From positions 1 through 64,000 of the forward strand of contig NZ_JAMGBG010000067.1 of NCBI RefSeq assembly GCF_023516595.1: a DNA stretch of 64,000 bases, in the 5' to 3' direction. The notes below the pieces were generated by a model. The model worked only from the letters and a program-made list of their open reading frames with translations. It ran no database searches and was not told the DNA's origin. Source of the stretch: Streptomyces neyagawaensis. Lineage in GTDB: Bacteria > Actinomycetota > Actinomycetes > Streptomycetales > Streptomycetaceae. A program made the translations under genes and the position numbers. Below, in pieces: positions 42,862 through 50,720 of this stretch (position 1 is its first letter; each line of letters opens with the position of its first letter).

Positions 42862-43437
42862 TCACACCTGCGTCCGATGGAAGTTGAGGAAGGACCGGGA
42901 GGCGGTCGGCCCCCGCTGCCCCTGGTACCGCGACCCGTACCGCTCGCTGCCGTACGGGAACTGGGCCGGAGAGCTGAGCCGGAACATGCACAGCTGCCCG
43001 ATCTTCATACCGGGCCACAGCTTGATCGGGAGCGTCGCGAGATTCGACAGCTCCAGCGTCACGTGACCGGAGAACCCCGGGTCGATGAACCCGGCGGTGG
43101 AGTGCGTGACGAGCCCGAGCCGCCCGAGCGAGCTCTTGCCCTCCAGACGGGAAGCGAGATCATCGGGCAACGTGATGACCTCGTAGGTGCTGGCGAGCAC
43201 GAACTCCCCGGGGTGCAGGATGAACGGCTCGTCGCCCTCGGGCTCCACGAGCCGGGTGAGATCCGCCTGCTCGATGGAGGGGTCGATGTGGGGGTAACGG
43301 TGATTCTCGAACACCCGGAAGAAGCGATCGAGCCGCACGTCGATGCTCGACGGCTGCACCATGGATTCGTCGTACGGATCGATCCGCACCCGTCCCGCGT
43401 CGATCTCGGCCCGGATGTCCTTGTCTGAGAGAAGCAC
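42862..43437 (-). CDS. dcd: dCTP deaminase
   Basis: 191 residues from MLLSDKDIRAEID. It has the dUTPase/dCTP-deaminase trimer fold: the GKSSLGRLGLVTHSTAGFIDPGFSGHVTLELSN core includes the catalytic Glu region and nucleotide loop, and the C-terminal SERYGSRYQGQRGPTASR segment closes the site. It makes dUTP for dTMP synthesis. Length matches the actinobacterial enzyme. Confidence 0.96.
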   Translation of the reverse strand: MLLSDKDIRAEIDAGRVRIDPYDESMVQPSSIDVRLDRFFRVFENHRYPHIDPSIEQADLTRLVEPEGDEPFILHPGEFVLASTYEVITLPDDLASRLEGKSSLGRLGLVTHSTAGFIDPGFSGHVTLELSNLATLPIKLWPGMKIGQLCMFRLSSPAQFPYGSERYGSRYQGQRGPTASRSFLNFHRTQV

Positions 43438-43584
43438 GCCCCGAGGATACGCAAGACGCGCGGACCCTCCGCATTCGGGCGGGGAACCGCGCGTCTCACA
43501 CCTACCGAAACCGGCCCCGCACGCCTACGCCGCACGACGCCACCACAGCACGACGGCTGCGGCCTACCGCTTCTCGCTTACCTC

Positions 43585-43743
43585 TTACCGCTTCTCCAAG
43601 GCGACCGGCACGACGCTGCGCAGCCGGGCGCAGCGAGGGCAACGGATGAGCCGACCGGGGCCGAGTCGCTCGGCCTGCTGCATCGGGAACGAAGCGGTGC
43701 TGAACACGTGCCCATCGGCACAACGGACGACGGTGCGCTCCAT
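43585..43743 (-). CDS. Small zinc-ribbon-like protein, 52 residues
   Basis: Starts MERTVVRCADGHVFSTASFP and ends CARLRSVVPVALEKR. Cys8 with a following His, and CPRC near residue 35, make a plausible zinc-binding knuckle. It lies upstream of dcd on the same strand. I know similar small proteins to be conserved in Streptomyces, but no function. Confidence 0.7.
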   Translation of the reverse strand: MERTVVRCADGHVFSTASFPMQQAERLGPGRLIRCPRCARLRSVVPVALEKR

Positions 43744-44036
43744 CAAGTCCAAGAGTCCCTTCCCCAAGAGCCGCGTCTGATGGCCGGCCTCACGCCGACC
43801 TGACGACGAAAGCCACATTACGGGATGATTGGGACGCCCCTCCAGGCGGCACTCCGAACCACCGGAGGCCCCCACAGACCCTCTTCCGCGCCCCCACCGT
43901 ACGCCCCAACTCCCGCGCCCCGCAGCCCCCGTCCCCACCCCTGAAACAGGCCCGGGCCCCACGGCATCAGCACGCGGGGCCCGACATGAGGTAAAGTAAC
44001 GAAGCGTTCCGACACCGGCACCGACCGGCGTCTTAC

Positions 44037-44110
44037 GCGGGTGTAGTTTAATGGTAGAACATCAGCTTCCCAAGCTGAGAGCGCGAGTTCGATTCTCGTC
44101 ACCCGCTCCA
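44037..44110 (+). tRNA. tRNA-Gly (anticodon CCC)
   Basis: GCGGGTG and CACCCGC form the acceptor stem, the D arm has TAGTTTAATGGTAGA, the anticodon stem CAGC/GCTG encloses TTCCCAA (anticodon CCC), and the T arm has GAGTTCGATTCTC. The CCA end is encoded. Its 3' 46 bases are duplicated at 57980-58025, so it is an integration site. Confidence 0.97.
44065..44110 (+). repeat. Left attachment site (3' part of tRNA-Gly)
   Basis: 46 bases from the anticodon stem to CCA, identical to 57980-58025 except A/T at the position after CAAGCTG. Site-specific recombinases of actinomycete integrative elements commonly use exactly this part of a tRNA gene. Confidence 0.88.
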
Positions 44111-44116
44111 TGATGA

Positions 44117-44141
44117 AACCCCAGGTCAGCGGCCTGGGGTT
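44117..44141 (+). terminator. tRNA-Gly terminator
   Basis: AACCCCAGG (44117-44125) pairs exactly with CCTGGGGTT (44133-44141), followed by CGTTTGTTGT. A related stem (AACCCCC/GGGGGTT at 58031-58057) follows the second att copy. Confidence 0.85.
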
Positions 44142-45109
44142 CGTTTGTTGTCTAGACCAATTCGGGGGTTGTGCGCCCCCCGCGTGCCCTGAATCGAGGC
44201 CACGCACCCCTTTACCGGACCCTCGGGCGTCACTTTGCCCCTCCAGCCCACGACCGCCTCAAATAACGAGGCGCATTTCATGTGACCCGCAGCATAGGTC
44301 GAGCAAATGGCGACTAAGTCGCGTACGCAAAGGGACACTTGCGCGGCGCTGGTATGGCCGGGCGGTTCACCATGCCCGGTGTGGCCACCAGGTACGGCGG
44401 TTCCCGAAGACGCCGCGACAGCGCGCTGTGGTCGCCCCATGCAGAAGGGGACGCCGTGCAAGCTCCCGCGGGAGATCGGCAAAGGCTTGTCGGCACCTGC
44501 CACCCGAGGGAACCTGTCGTCGAGGCGTTGCAGCAGTTCGCGGGCGTCGTTGCCCACCTGCTCCAGGCGGGCGACGGGGTGGCTGGGCTGGGAGCACAGG
44601 CGAACCGGCCGGCCGTAGCGTTGGGCCCATTCGGCGGTGACCGGCTCATCCAGCACCTCTGGCGCGTCGCGGGCCGCCTCTTCCAGCACGGCGCGGACCG
44701 CCTCGGTCACCGGCTCCAGGCGGGTCGGCTCCCGTGCGGCGGACAGGACGTGGGGGGACTCGGGGCGCTGCGTGACGCGCCCCTTGGGCAGGCCGGCCCG
44801 TCGGATCCGGGTGAGTGCGAGGTCCAGTAGCCGGTCGGCGCGGTCGCCTTCGGCGAGTCGGTCGCGGAAGGCGGACAGGACGCTGTGGTGGAAGCCGGGA
44901 TCGTCCAGGTCCAGTCCGAGTGCGTAGGCGAAGTCGATTCGGCAGCGCACCGCCTCGGCGGCCTGGCGGTCGGAGAGGTTCATCGCGTACTGCAGCACGC
45001 AGACGGTGGCGAGCTGGGCGGGTGAGAGCTCAGGGCGACCGTCACGCGGGTACCAGGCGGTGAAGTCCTCGTCACTCCAGAGGCCGTCGAGGCGGTCACG
45101 GATCCACAT
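44126..45109 (-). pseudogene. Decayed IS1182-type transposase
   Basis: From MWIRDRLDGLWSDEDFTAWY the N-terminal half matches IS1182-family transposases (LSPAQLATVCVLQYAMNLSDRQAAEAVRCRIDF). The catalytic stretch that normally reads TDSTHVL is PESPHVL here, so the first acidic residue context is lost. After the VARLEQVGNDARELLQRLDD region homology stops and the rest of the DDE domain is missing. The remaining frame to 44126 is unrelated sequence overlapping the tRNA terminator. Inactive. Confidence 0.75.
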
Positions 45110-45134
45110 CGCGGTGGTGCCCTTGAGGTTGGCA

Positions 45135-46202
45135 TTACTCCAGGGCACCCGGGCAGTAGTCGCACCCACACTCGTCGAGATACGGGAACATCCACATGCG
45201 CCTCATCACCTCCCGGTAGTCCACGGAGGCCACCGAGTCGGGCAGGAGTATCGGCAGGGGAACTGCGTCCTCGTAGATCTTCTCGGCGTCTGCCGAGTAC
45301 CGGATGTAGGGCAGCAGCACGGAGCTGTACATCGCCTCTGCCGCGGCCGTGGCGCGACGGGCTGCCACCTGCTCGGGCCAGGTCAGCGGCTGCGTGCCGG
45401 AGAGGATCAAGTGCTTGAGTGTCGGCCGGCCGGGGACGGACCGGCAGCCGCGGTTCTTGTCGCGGACTCGCTCCAGTTCGTCCGTGAGCCGCTTGACCAG
45501 CTTGACGGCCTTGGGGTCGGCCTTGATCGACGGAATGACGGAGTCCTCTTCGTCCAGCATGCGCAGCACGGAGTAGGGCATCTTGCCGTAGCTCGCCGGG
45601 AAGTCCACGTAGAAGACCGAGTCGATGCCTTCGTAGGAGCGCAGGATCTCGGCGAACCAGTCGTTGCGGTCCGCGTCCTCCGCGATGGCGCGGTCCGCGT
45701 CGGCCATGGCGGGGCTGCCGGGCACGACGCGCAGGTTCTCGATGGGCTCGAAGTCCTCTTCGGGGTCATCGCCGTCGCCGACGCGATAGCGGGCGGGCAG
45801 CGCGACCTCGTCCAGGGTGGCCCTGCCGTAGAGCAGGTCGATCGCGGTCTTCTTGCCCTTGAGGGCGGTCTCGTCGTAGCCGAGGACGGTGGTCGACGAC
45901 ATGTTGCTGTCGAGGTCGAAGACAACGCCTGGGAAGCCGTCCAGGGCGGCAATGACGGCCATGGACGTGACGCTGGTGGTCTTGGTGGACCCGCCGCCTT
46001 CGATGATGTACGCCCAGATGAGGGGCCAGTTCCGGCCCTTGGGGCGGAAGTCGGAGTCGGTGCCGTACCACCACAGGGACGACAGATCCAGGTCCAGGGT
46101 GTCCCCGCTGCGGTCCGTGTCGGTGTACAGGACCTCTTCGGGAGCCACTTCGGGCTTGGACTTGGCGCCTTGACGCTCGAGCCGCGGGAGCACGCCTGCC
46201 AT
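45135..46202 (-). CDS. ParA-like ATPase with altered Walker A motif
   Basis: 355 residues. The P-loop region AYIIEGGGSTKTTSVTSMAV (near 65-84) and Walker A' VVFDLDSNMSST identify a ParA/MinD-type protein, with later VFYVDFPASYGKMPYS. Compared with KGGxGKTT, the signature Lys is replaced (EGGG) and the Gly before the P-loop Lys is Thr. It may bind ATP without normal dimerisation, or be a plasmid-type variant. A role in partition or in maintaining the integrated element is inferred. The C-terminus has a CGCDYC cluster. Confidence 0.75.
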   Translation of the reverse strand: MAGVLPRLERQGAKSKPEVAPEEVLYTDTDRSGDTLDLDLSSLWWYGTDSDFRPKGRNWPLIWAYIIEGGGSTKTTSVTSMAVIAALDGFPGVVFDLDSNMSSTTVLGYDETALKGKKTAIDLLYGRATLDEVALPARYRVGDGDDPEEDFEPIENLRVVPGSPAMADADRAIAEDADRNDWFAEILRSYEGIDSVFYVDFPASYGKMPYSVLRMLDEEDSVIPSIKADPKAVKLVKRLTDELERVRDKNRGCRSVPGRPTLKHLILSGTQPLTWPEQVAARRATAAAEAMYSSVLLPYIRYSADAEKIYEDAVPLPILLPDSVASVDYREVMRRMWMFPYLDECGCDYCPGALE

Positions 46203-46438
46203 GAGATCTCCAGGACTGCGGTGGGCACGGGGGGGGCGAGACTAGCGTTTACGGACCCTTCCCCGCCCAGATTTTGCGCCGGATACGGCGGGAGGTGGCT
46301 CGCTCCTGGATGGCGGGGTGGATCGACAACGCCGCGTTGACGCCTCGGTGTTGGCGCCCGGAACCGCTCTACCTCCGTGAACCCCAGATGTCATGGCTTC
46401 AGGTAGGGCGATCACATGTCGGCCCGCGTATGCGTAAG

Positions 46439-46479
46439 GCCGCCGACGGGACGAGGGGGGAGTGTGTCCCGCCGGCGGC
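46439..46479. terminator. Hairpin downstream of the NLP gene
   Basis: GCCGCCGACGGGAC (46439-46452) pairs with GTCCCGCCGGCGGC (46466-46479) with one mismatch; TTTTC follows on the plus strand. A very similar hairpin follows the DUF397 gene (49076-49110). Confidence 0.75.
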
Positions 46480-46501
46480 TTTTCAGTGGTCGGTCCGTGC
46501 G

Positions 46502-47281
46502 TCAGAACCAGGGGACCTCGTCCGGCTTGGCCTTGTTGATGTTGCTGACGAGGTTGTTGGTCAGCGGGAAGTTGGCCCTGCCCCACTGGGAGTTCCACAG
46601 GGCGTCGCGCGGTGCCTGGGGCATCTGCTCCATGGTGACCAGGGCCGGGGTGTCCCAGTGGTTGCCCGGGCCCCAGGCCTCCGTGTCCTCGCCCCACCCG
46701 GCGAAGCGGAAGGCGTGGGTGCTCGCGCCGTCCTTGTGGTAGACGATCTTGACGTGGTTGCCGTCCATCGGCACCTCGTTGATCGGGTGGGTGCTGAAGC
46801 CGCCGTGCCGGGAGGCGGCCAGGTAACGGGGGCGCTCCTCACCCTGCTTCTGGAAGACGACGACGCACTCCCAGTCGTGGCGGTGCCCGAAGGCGTCGGC
46901 GCCGTTGAGCGTCTGGTCCTTCTCGAAGTACAGCGCGTAGACGTAGGCGCACCAGCCGTTCCTGCACAGGGACTGCGAGTACGTGTTGGCTCTGCCGAGG
47001 TGGCCGTCCCGGCACTGACCGGTGATCGAGCCGCTGGGGTTGAGGCCGCCGTTGAGGTTTCCGTTCGCGTCAACCGCCGCCGCGGGGAAGCAGCCGTCGC
47101 CGTCGTAGTCGAACAGCGGCATGTACTTGTTCTGGAAGGTGCTTGCGTTCCAGGGCAGCGGGTTCAGGACGCCGGCGCTGGCACTGCCCGTCAGACCGAC
47201 GGTCAGGGCGGCGGCGCTGCCCAGGACGAGTGCGGCCTTGGCGGGACGGGACCGTCGGCGGGGCTTGGCTTTCAGCGACAT
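46502..47281 (-). CDS. Secreted NEP1-like protein (NPP1/NLP family cytolysin)
   Basis: 259 residues. A Sec signal with Arg-rich start (MSLKAKPRRRSRPAKAALVLG) ends near GSASAG. The hallmark heptapeptide GHRHDWE is present unchanged at residues 132-138, preceded by YALYFEKDQ and flanked by conserved Cys (QCRDGH, SLCRNGWC). NLPs bind sphingolipids of plant plasma membranes and cause necrosis, or act non-cytolytically; GHRHDWE residues hold the metal ion needed for toxicity. The gene has a dyad element 70-110 bases upstream that is shared with the RIP gene. Confidence 0.93.
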   Translation of the reverse strand: MSLKAKPRRRSRPAKAALVLGSAAALTVGLTGSASAGVLNPLPWNASTFQNKYMPLFDYDGDGCFPAAAVDANGNLNGGLNPSGSITGQCRDGHLGRANTYSQSLCRNGWCAYVYALYFEKDQTLNGADAFGHRHDWECVVVFQKQGEERPRYLAASRHGGFSTHPINEVPMDGNHVKIVYHKDGASTHAFRFAGWGEDTEAWGPGNHWDTPALVTMEQMPQAPRDALWNSQWGRANFPLTNNLVSNINKAKPDEVPWF

Positions 47282-47351
47282 GTGGGTGCTCCAGTGGTGG
47301 TTCGTTCTGCCGGGAGTCCGGCGGGACGAGACCGAGACTGGAGCGCGGGGA

Positions 47352-47389
47352 GTTGATTCGCGGCATGTTCTGAACAGGGCGATCAATCG
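47352..47389. promoter_or_regulatory. Conserved dyad element, copy A (upstream of NLP gene)
   Basis: GTTGATTCG near 47352-47360 and CGATCAATCG at 47380-47389 form an imperfect inverted repeat. Related copies are at 49164-49200, 50546-50585 and (opposite strand) 54541-54580. The conserved block in gene direction reads (C/A)GATTGATYGMCCTG. It lies 71-108 bases upstream of the NLP start codon. Confidence 0.65.
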
Positions 47390-47423
47390 TCCTCGGCGTT
47401 TCGGGAGGATGTTTCTCGCGGCG

Positions 47424-47900
47424 TCAACGTCCGTCCGTTTCACGCCGTTTGCCGTTCACCTCGTGTTGCCCTACGGCCTTGGCGTCACACTCGAACCAGA
47501 CGGTCTTGCCGGGCCGGTCGGCCAGGGGAACCCACCCCCACCGATCCGTGACGGCCTCGACGATCCCCACTCCGCGCCCGCTTTCGGAGAGTTCGTCCAC
47601 AGCTGTGGACGACGGCGGGCGCGGGCTCGCGTCGGTGACCTCTACGCGCAGCCCCCGACCCTCCGGCAGCCGCAGGATCAGCACCGTGGCACGCCGGTCG
47701 GGGCGAGAGTGGCGTACGACGTTGGCGTTCAGCTCAGTGAGCGCGAGGGACGCCGAGTCGTAGAGGTCGTCCATCCCCCAGGCGGCGAGGTACAGGCGGA
47801 GGATGCGGCGCAGGTGCCGGGCGGAGTGCTCACCGAGGGCGAAGGCGGTGCCGTACCGGGCGCCAAGTCCTTCGTCGTGAGAGGCGGTTACGCGATTCAT
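47424..47900 (-). CDS. HATPase_c-type anti-sigma-like ATP-binding protein
   Basis: 158 residues starting MNRVTASHDEGLGARYGTAF. ATP-binding GHKL motifs are ALTELNANVVRHS (N box), GLRVEVTDASP (G1) and SGRGVGIVEAVTDRWGW (G2). It belongs to the small regulators found next to XRE/DUF397 pairs in Streptomyces. It is divergent from the XRE gene at 47987 and completes the regulatory trio. Confidence 0.88.
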   Translation of the reverse strand: MNRVTASHDEGLGARYGTAFALGEHSARHLRRILRLYLAAWGMDDLYDSASLALTELNANVVRHSRPDRRATVLILRLPEGRGLRVEVTDASPRPPSSTAVDELSESGRGVGIVEAVTDRWGWVPLADRPGKTVWFECDAKAVGQHEVNGKRRETDGR

Positions 47901-47986
47901 GCCATCAGCGTGGAGTCATGTGATTACGCTCGGCTACAGACCGAAGCGAACGCCGAGCCGCGTTCTGACCTGGGGGTGACCGCCGC

Positions 47987-48835
47987 ATGCCCAACATCCG
48001 CACACTCGACCCCACCGCCTCGCCGCTGGACTACTTCGGCTCCGAGCTCCGCCGGTACCGGGAGTCGGCGGGGATGTCCCAGCAGGAGCTGGGCGACTGC
48101 ATCTTCTGCACCGGCTCCCTGGTGGGCCAGATCGAGACCGCCCACAAGGTGCCGACCAGGGAGTTCGCGGAGCGGGCGGATGCGGCGCTGATGACGGACG
48201 GGTGCTTTTCGCGGCTCGTCGGGCTGGTGTTGCGGAGCCAACTGCCGACGTGGTTTCAGGCGTACGCGGAGATGGAGGGGAAGGCGACGTACATCTCCAC
48301 GTACCAGTGCCAGCTGGTGTACGGGCTTCTGCAGACGGAGGAGTACGCCCGTGCCGTGCTGGCCACGGGCCGACCGGACAAGCTCGACGAACTGGTCGCC
48401 GCCCGCATGGAACGCCAGCGCATCCTCAAGCGGGATCATCCGCCCCTGACGTTGGTGGTGCTCGACGAGGCGGTGCTGCACCGACCGATCGGTGGCCCGG
48501 AGGTCATGCGGAAGCAACTCCACCACCTGTTGGGTCTCCAGGGCGAACGCTGGATCCGCCTCCAGGTGCTGCCTTTCGGGGTGGGCGGACACGCGAGCTT
48601 GGACGGCTCGTTCAACCTGCTCCGCTTCGACGACGACCCGGACGTCATCTACACCGAGGACTTGATCTCGGGCCACATGACGGCCAACCAGGGCACTATC
48701 CGCGACGCTGCCCTTCGTTACGCTGACTTGCAGGGAGCCGCCCTGTCCATGGAGGATTCGGCGGAACTGATCAAGGGCGTACTGGAGGAGCGTTATGGGC
48801 AGCACACCGGATCTGACCAACGTCCCCTGGCGTAA
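47987..48835 (+). CDS. XRE-family regulator with DUF5753 domain
   Basis: 282 residues. N-terminal HTH (LRRYRESAGMSQQELGDCIFCTGSLVGQIE), then the DUF5753 sensor domain (YISTYQCQLVYGLLQTEEYARAV, RPIGGPEVMRKQLHHLL, LQVLPFGVGGHASLDGSF). This is the WhiJ-like regulator type that pairs with a DUF397 protein. The next gene overlaps its 3' end by 41 bases. Confidence 0.92.
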   Translation: MPNIRTLDPTASPLDYFGSELRRYRESAGMSQQELGDCIFCTGSLVGQIETAHKVPTREFAERADAALMTDGCFSRLVGLVLRSQLPTWFQAYAEMEGKATYISTYQCQLVYGLLQTEEYARAVLATGRPDKLDELVAARMERQRILKRDHPPLTLVVLDEAVLHRPIGGPEVMRKQLHHLLGLQGERWIRLQVLPFGVGGHASLDGSFNLLRFDDDPDVIYTEDLISGHMTANQGTIRDAALRYADLQGAALSMEDSAELIKGVLEERYGQHTGSDQRPLA

Positions 48836-49061
48836 GTCCAGTTACAGCGGAAGCACGGGCGGCGACTGCGTCGAGTGCGCCCCCCTCGGCGGCGCCGCCT
48901 GGCGCAAGTCCTCGTACAGCGGCAACACCGGCGGCTGCTGCGTCGAGGTCGCCCCCCTCACCCCCCACATCGCCGTCCGCGACTCCAAGAACCCCGAGGT
49001 CGGCACCCTCACCCTCTCGCCGGAGGCGTACGTCGCCTTCGTGAGCCACGTCGGGCGCTGA
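48795..49061 (+). CDS. DUF397 protein with a duplicated WRKSSYS motif
   Basis: 88 residues. DUF397 hallmark WRKSSYSGSTGGDCVECAP occurs twice: WRKSSYSGSTGGDCVECAPL then WRKSSYSGNTGGCCVEVAPL, followed by IAVRDSKNPEVGTLTLSPEAYVAFV. Most family members have one copy, so this is a domain with an internal duplication. DUF397 proteins antagonise or partner the adjacent XRE-DUF5753 regulator. Overlap of 41 bases with that gene implies coupling. Confidence 0.9.
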   Translation: MGSTPDLTNVPWRKSSYSGSTGGDCVECAPLGGAAWRKSSYSGNTGGCCVEVAPLTPHIAVRDSKNPEVGTLTLSPEAYVAFVSHVGR

Positions 49062-49075
49062 CGGCCACGCCAGAA

Positions 49076-49110
49076 GCCGCCGGCGGACGGGGGGAGTGTC
49101 CGCCGGCGGC
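49076..49110 (+). terminator. Hairpin terminator after DUF397 gene
   Basis: GCCGCCGGCGGAC (49076-49088) and GTCCGCCGGCGGC (49098-49110) are exact reverse complements around a 9-nt loop. Confidence 0.88.
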
Positions 49111-49163
49111 TGTGTGCCCCTCGGGGGGATGAGCGGCACGGATTCAAGACTGGCAGCCGGAGA

Positions 49164-49200
49164 GTTGATCGGCAGCCCGTCCGATCAGGGCAATCAATTC
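49164..49200. promoter_or_regulatory. Conserved dyad element, copy B
   Basis: GTTGATCGG at 49164-49172 and GGCAATCAATTC at 49189-49200, homologous to copies A, C and D including flanking AGACTGG and CTCGG. No intact gene starts downstream of it, so it may be an orphan left from a lost gene. Confidence 0.6.
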
Positions 49201-49289
49201 CTCGGTGGTGAGCGCCCGAGTCCTGAACCCGGCCAAGAGCCACCCACGCCCTGCGCCCCGCCCCCGAACCGACCGCGGCGGTCCCCGCC

Positions 49290-49361
49290 CCGAGCCCGCT
49301 GACCCGCCGGGAACAGGAAGAGGCCGCGCTGGTGGCCAAGGGCATGAGCAACCGGCACTAC
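49290..49361 (+). pseudogene. LuxR-type HTH fragment
   Basis: One frame gives LTRREQEEAALVAKGMSNRHY from 49299, close to the LuxR/GerE consensus start of the HTH (LTRREQEVAxLVAxGxSNRxI). The second helix and the rest are missing, replaced by PLDLPGAVPVPG. It is a remnant. Confidence 0.6.
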
Positions 49362-49467
49362 CCCCTGGATCTACCGGGGGCGGTGCCGGTGCCCGGAGGT
49401 ACACCGCTGCCCCGGCGGGATGGGCGCCGGGGCAGCGGTCGGGCGGTGGATCAGACTCCTGTGGGGG

Positions 49468-50442
49468 TCAGCGGCCCTTCGACGTGTGCAGGACGTAGTC
49501 GGCGTACATGATCGCCGTGAGGATGCGGAAGGCTACCGACTCGCCGAACTGGCCTGCGCGGTAGCCCCACAGGGGACTCGGGTCGACGTAGCCCGGCTGG
49601 TGGTTGCGGAGCAGGTCGTTGAACCGGCGGCTCAGGACGTCCCACGAGTTCTCCTGCTCGACGAAGTCCCGGGGGAGGCGCAACTCGCCGCCGTCCATGA
49701 CCATGCCGATGTCACGGCCGATCGGCCGGAACCGGGCCGCTTCCGCGACGAACTGCGTCATGACGAGGAACGCGCGCGCCATCGTCCTGGGGTCCCTGGC
49801 GTTGTAGAGGTCCCAGACCGCCGTGTTGACGTTCTCCCTGCTGAACGTGATGTCCGTACGGGCGGTGTTCGCGGCCCTCTGGAGGCTGTCGTAGCCCTCC
49901 CCGGCTCCGGGGAGCTGCCACGTGCCGTTGGCCGCCAGCCACCCTTGGCTCGTCCACCGCCCGGACTCGTTGCCCGACGGCGGCAGCTGCCGCCCCCTGT
50001 TGTCAGTCCCCCGCGAGCCGACGTAGTTGTAGACGTTGCTGCCCGTCCACCAGCCCATGATGTACATGTCCGAGCGGCGGATGTTCAGCCGCACGAACGT
50101 GTCACTGGCCCACGCCTGGACGTCCACCTGGAAGAAGTCGGACGAGGCGGGATCGGTGTGGGCGACTTCGGAAGTGGTTCTCGGCACTTCGCTGCTGCCG
50201 CTTGCGGCTCGGTCGGCTATCGCGTCGAGGAAGCGCTCGTACGCATCTTGTCCGGCGGTCTGTGATCCGCCGATGCCGATCTGGTAGGTGGGGTTGCCGT
50301 CGGCGGCGTATGCCTTCGACGCGTTTCCGAGCGGACCGAGCAGGGTGAGGAACAGCGCGCCGAGGACGGCGGCGATGACGGACGAAGTCAGCCTCTTGTG
50401 TCTGCTGAGTGGGGACGGACCGGCGACGAGGTCGGTACTCAT
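49468..50442 (-). CDS. Secreted ribosome-inactivating protein (rRNA N-glycosidase, RIP family)
   Basis: 324 residues. ATG at 50442 is preferred over one six bases upstream because GGAAG is then correctly spaced. Signal sequence ends near SKAYAAD. The RIP signature helix is VAEAARFRPIGRD with catalytic Glu234 and Arg237; the Tyr-bearing strands are SDMYIMGWW and GEGYDSLQRAA, and NSWDVLSRRFNDLL carries the conserved Trp. RIPs remove the sarcin-ricin-loop adenine of 28S/23S rRNA and stop translation. With the nearby NLP this points to an antieukaryotic function. A dyad element shared with the NLP gene lies 104-143 bases upstream. Confidence 0.92.
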   Translation of the reverse strand: MSTDLVAGPSPLSRHKRLTSSVIAAVLGALFLTLLGPLGNASKAYAADGNPTYQIGIGGSQTAGQDAYERFLDAIADRAASGSSEVPRTTSEVAHTDPASSDFFQVDVQAWASDTFVRLNIRRSDMYIMGWWTGSNVYNYVGSRGTDNRGRQLPPSGNESGRWTSQGWLAANGTWQLPGAGEGYDSLQRAANTARTDITFSRENVNTAVWDLYNARDPRTMARAFLVMTQFVAEAARFRPIGRDIGMVMDGGELRLPRDFVEQENSWDVLSRRFNDLLRNHQPGYVDPSPLWGYRAGQFGESVAFRILTAIMYADYVLHTSKGR

Positions 50443-50545
50443 ATGCATCTTCCGTTCGGGTCGAAGGAAAGGATCTGCCCGCGGCCCGCCCCCGAACCAT
50501 CGGCGGCGTTCGCGGCCTTGCCCCACCGACGCTCGCAACCGGAAC

Positions 50546-50585
50546 GTTGATTGGCACGTCCCTTTTGTCAGGTCAATCAATCTCG
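50546..50585. promoter_or_regulatory. Conserved dyad element, copy C (RIP / STAND intergenic)
   Basis: CGTTGATTGG and GTCAATCAATC form an inverted repeat around about 15 bases, in the divergent space between the RIP gene and the XRE-STAND-WD40 gene. The same element is upstream of the NLP gene. Confidence 0.65.
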
Positions 50586-50720
50586 TCGGCGGAGGGGGAT
50601 TGATGGACGTCACATGCCGCATCGCCGCTACGTCACCTGTGGGCAACCCGGGCGTCACCGGGCGGCTTGTACGTTCGTCGGGCTCGATGTCCCTGTCGCC
50701 GGCCAGACGGAGGTGTGCGC

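Larger units (their letters stand above)
49111..49467. other. Intergenic region with a dyad element and a regulator remnant
   Basis: About 357 bases between the DUF397 terminator and the RIP stop. They contain dyad copy B (49164-49200) and a short LuxR HTH fragment. No intact gene is seen. Confidence 0.6.
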
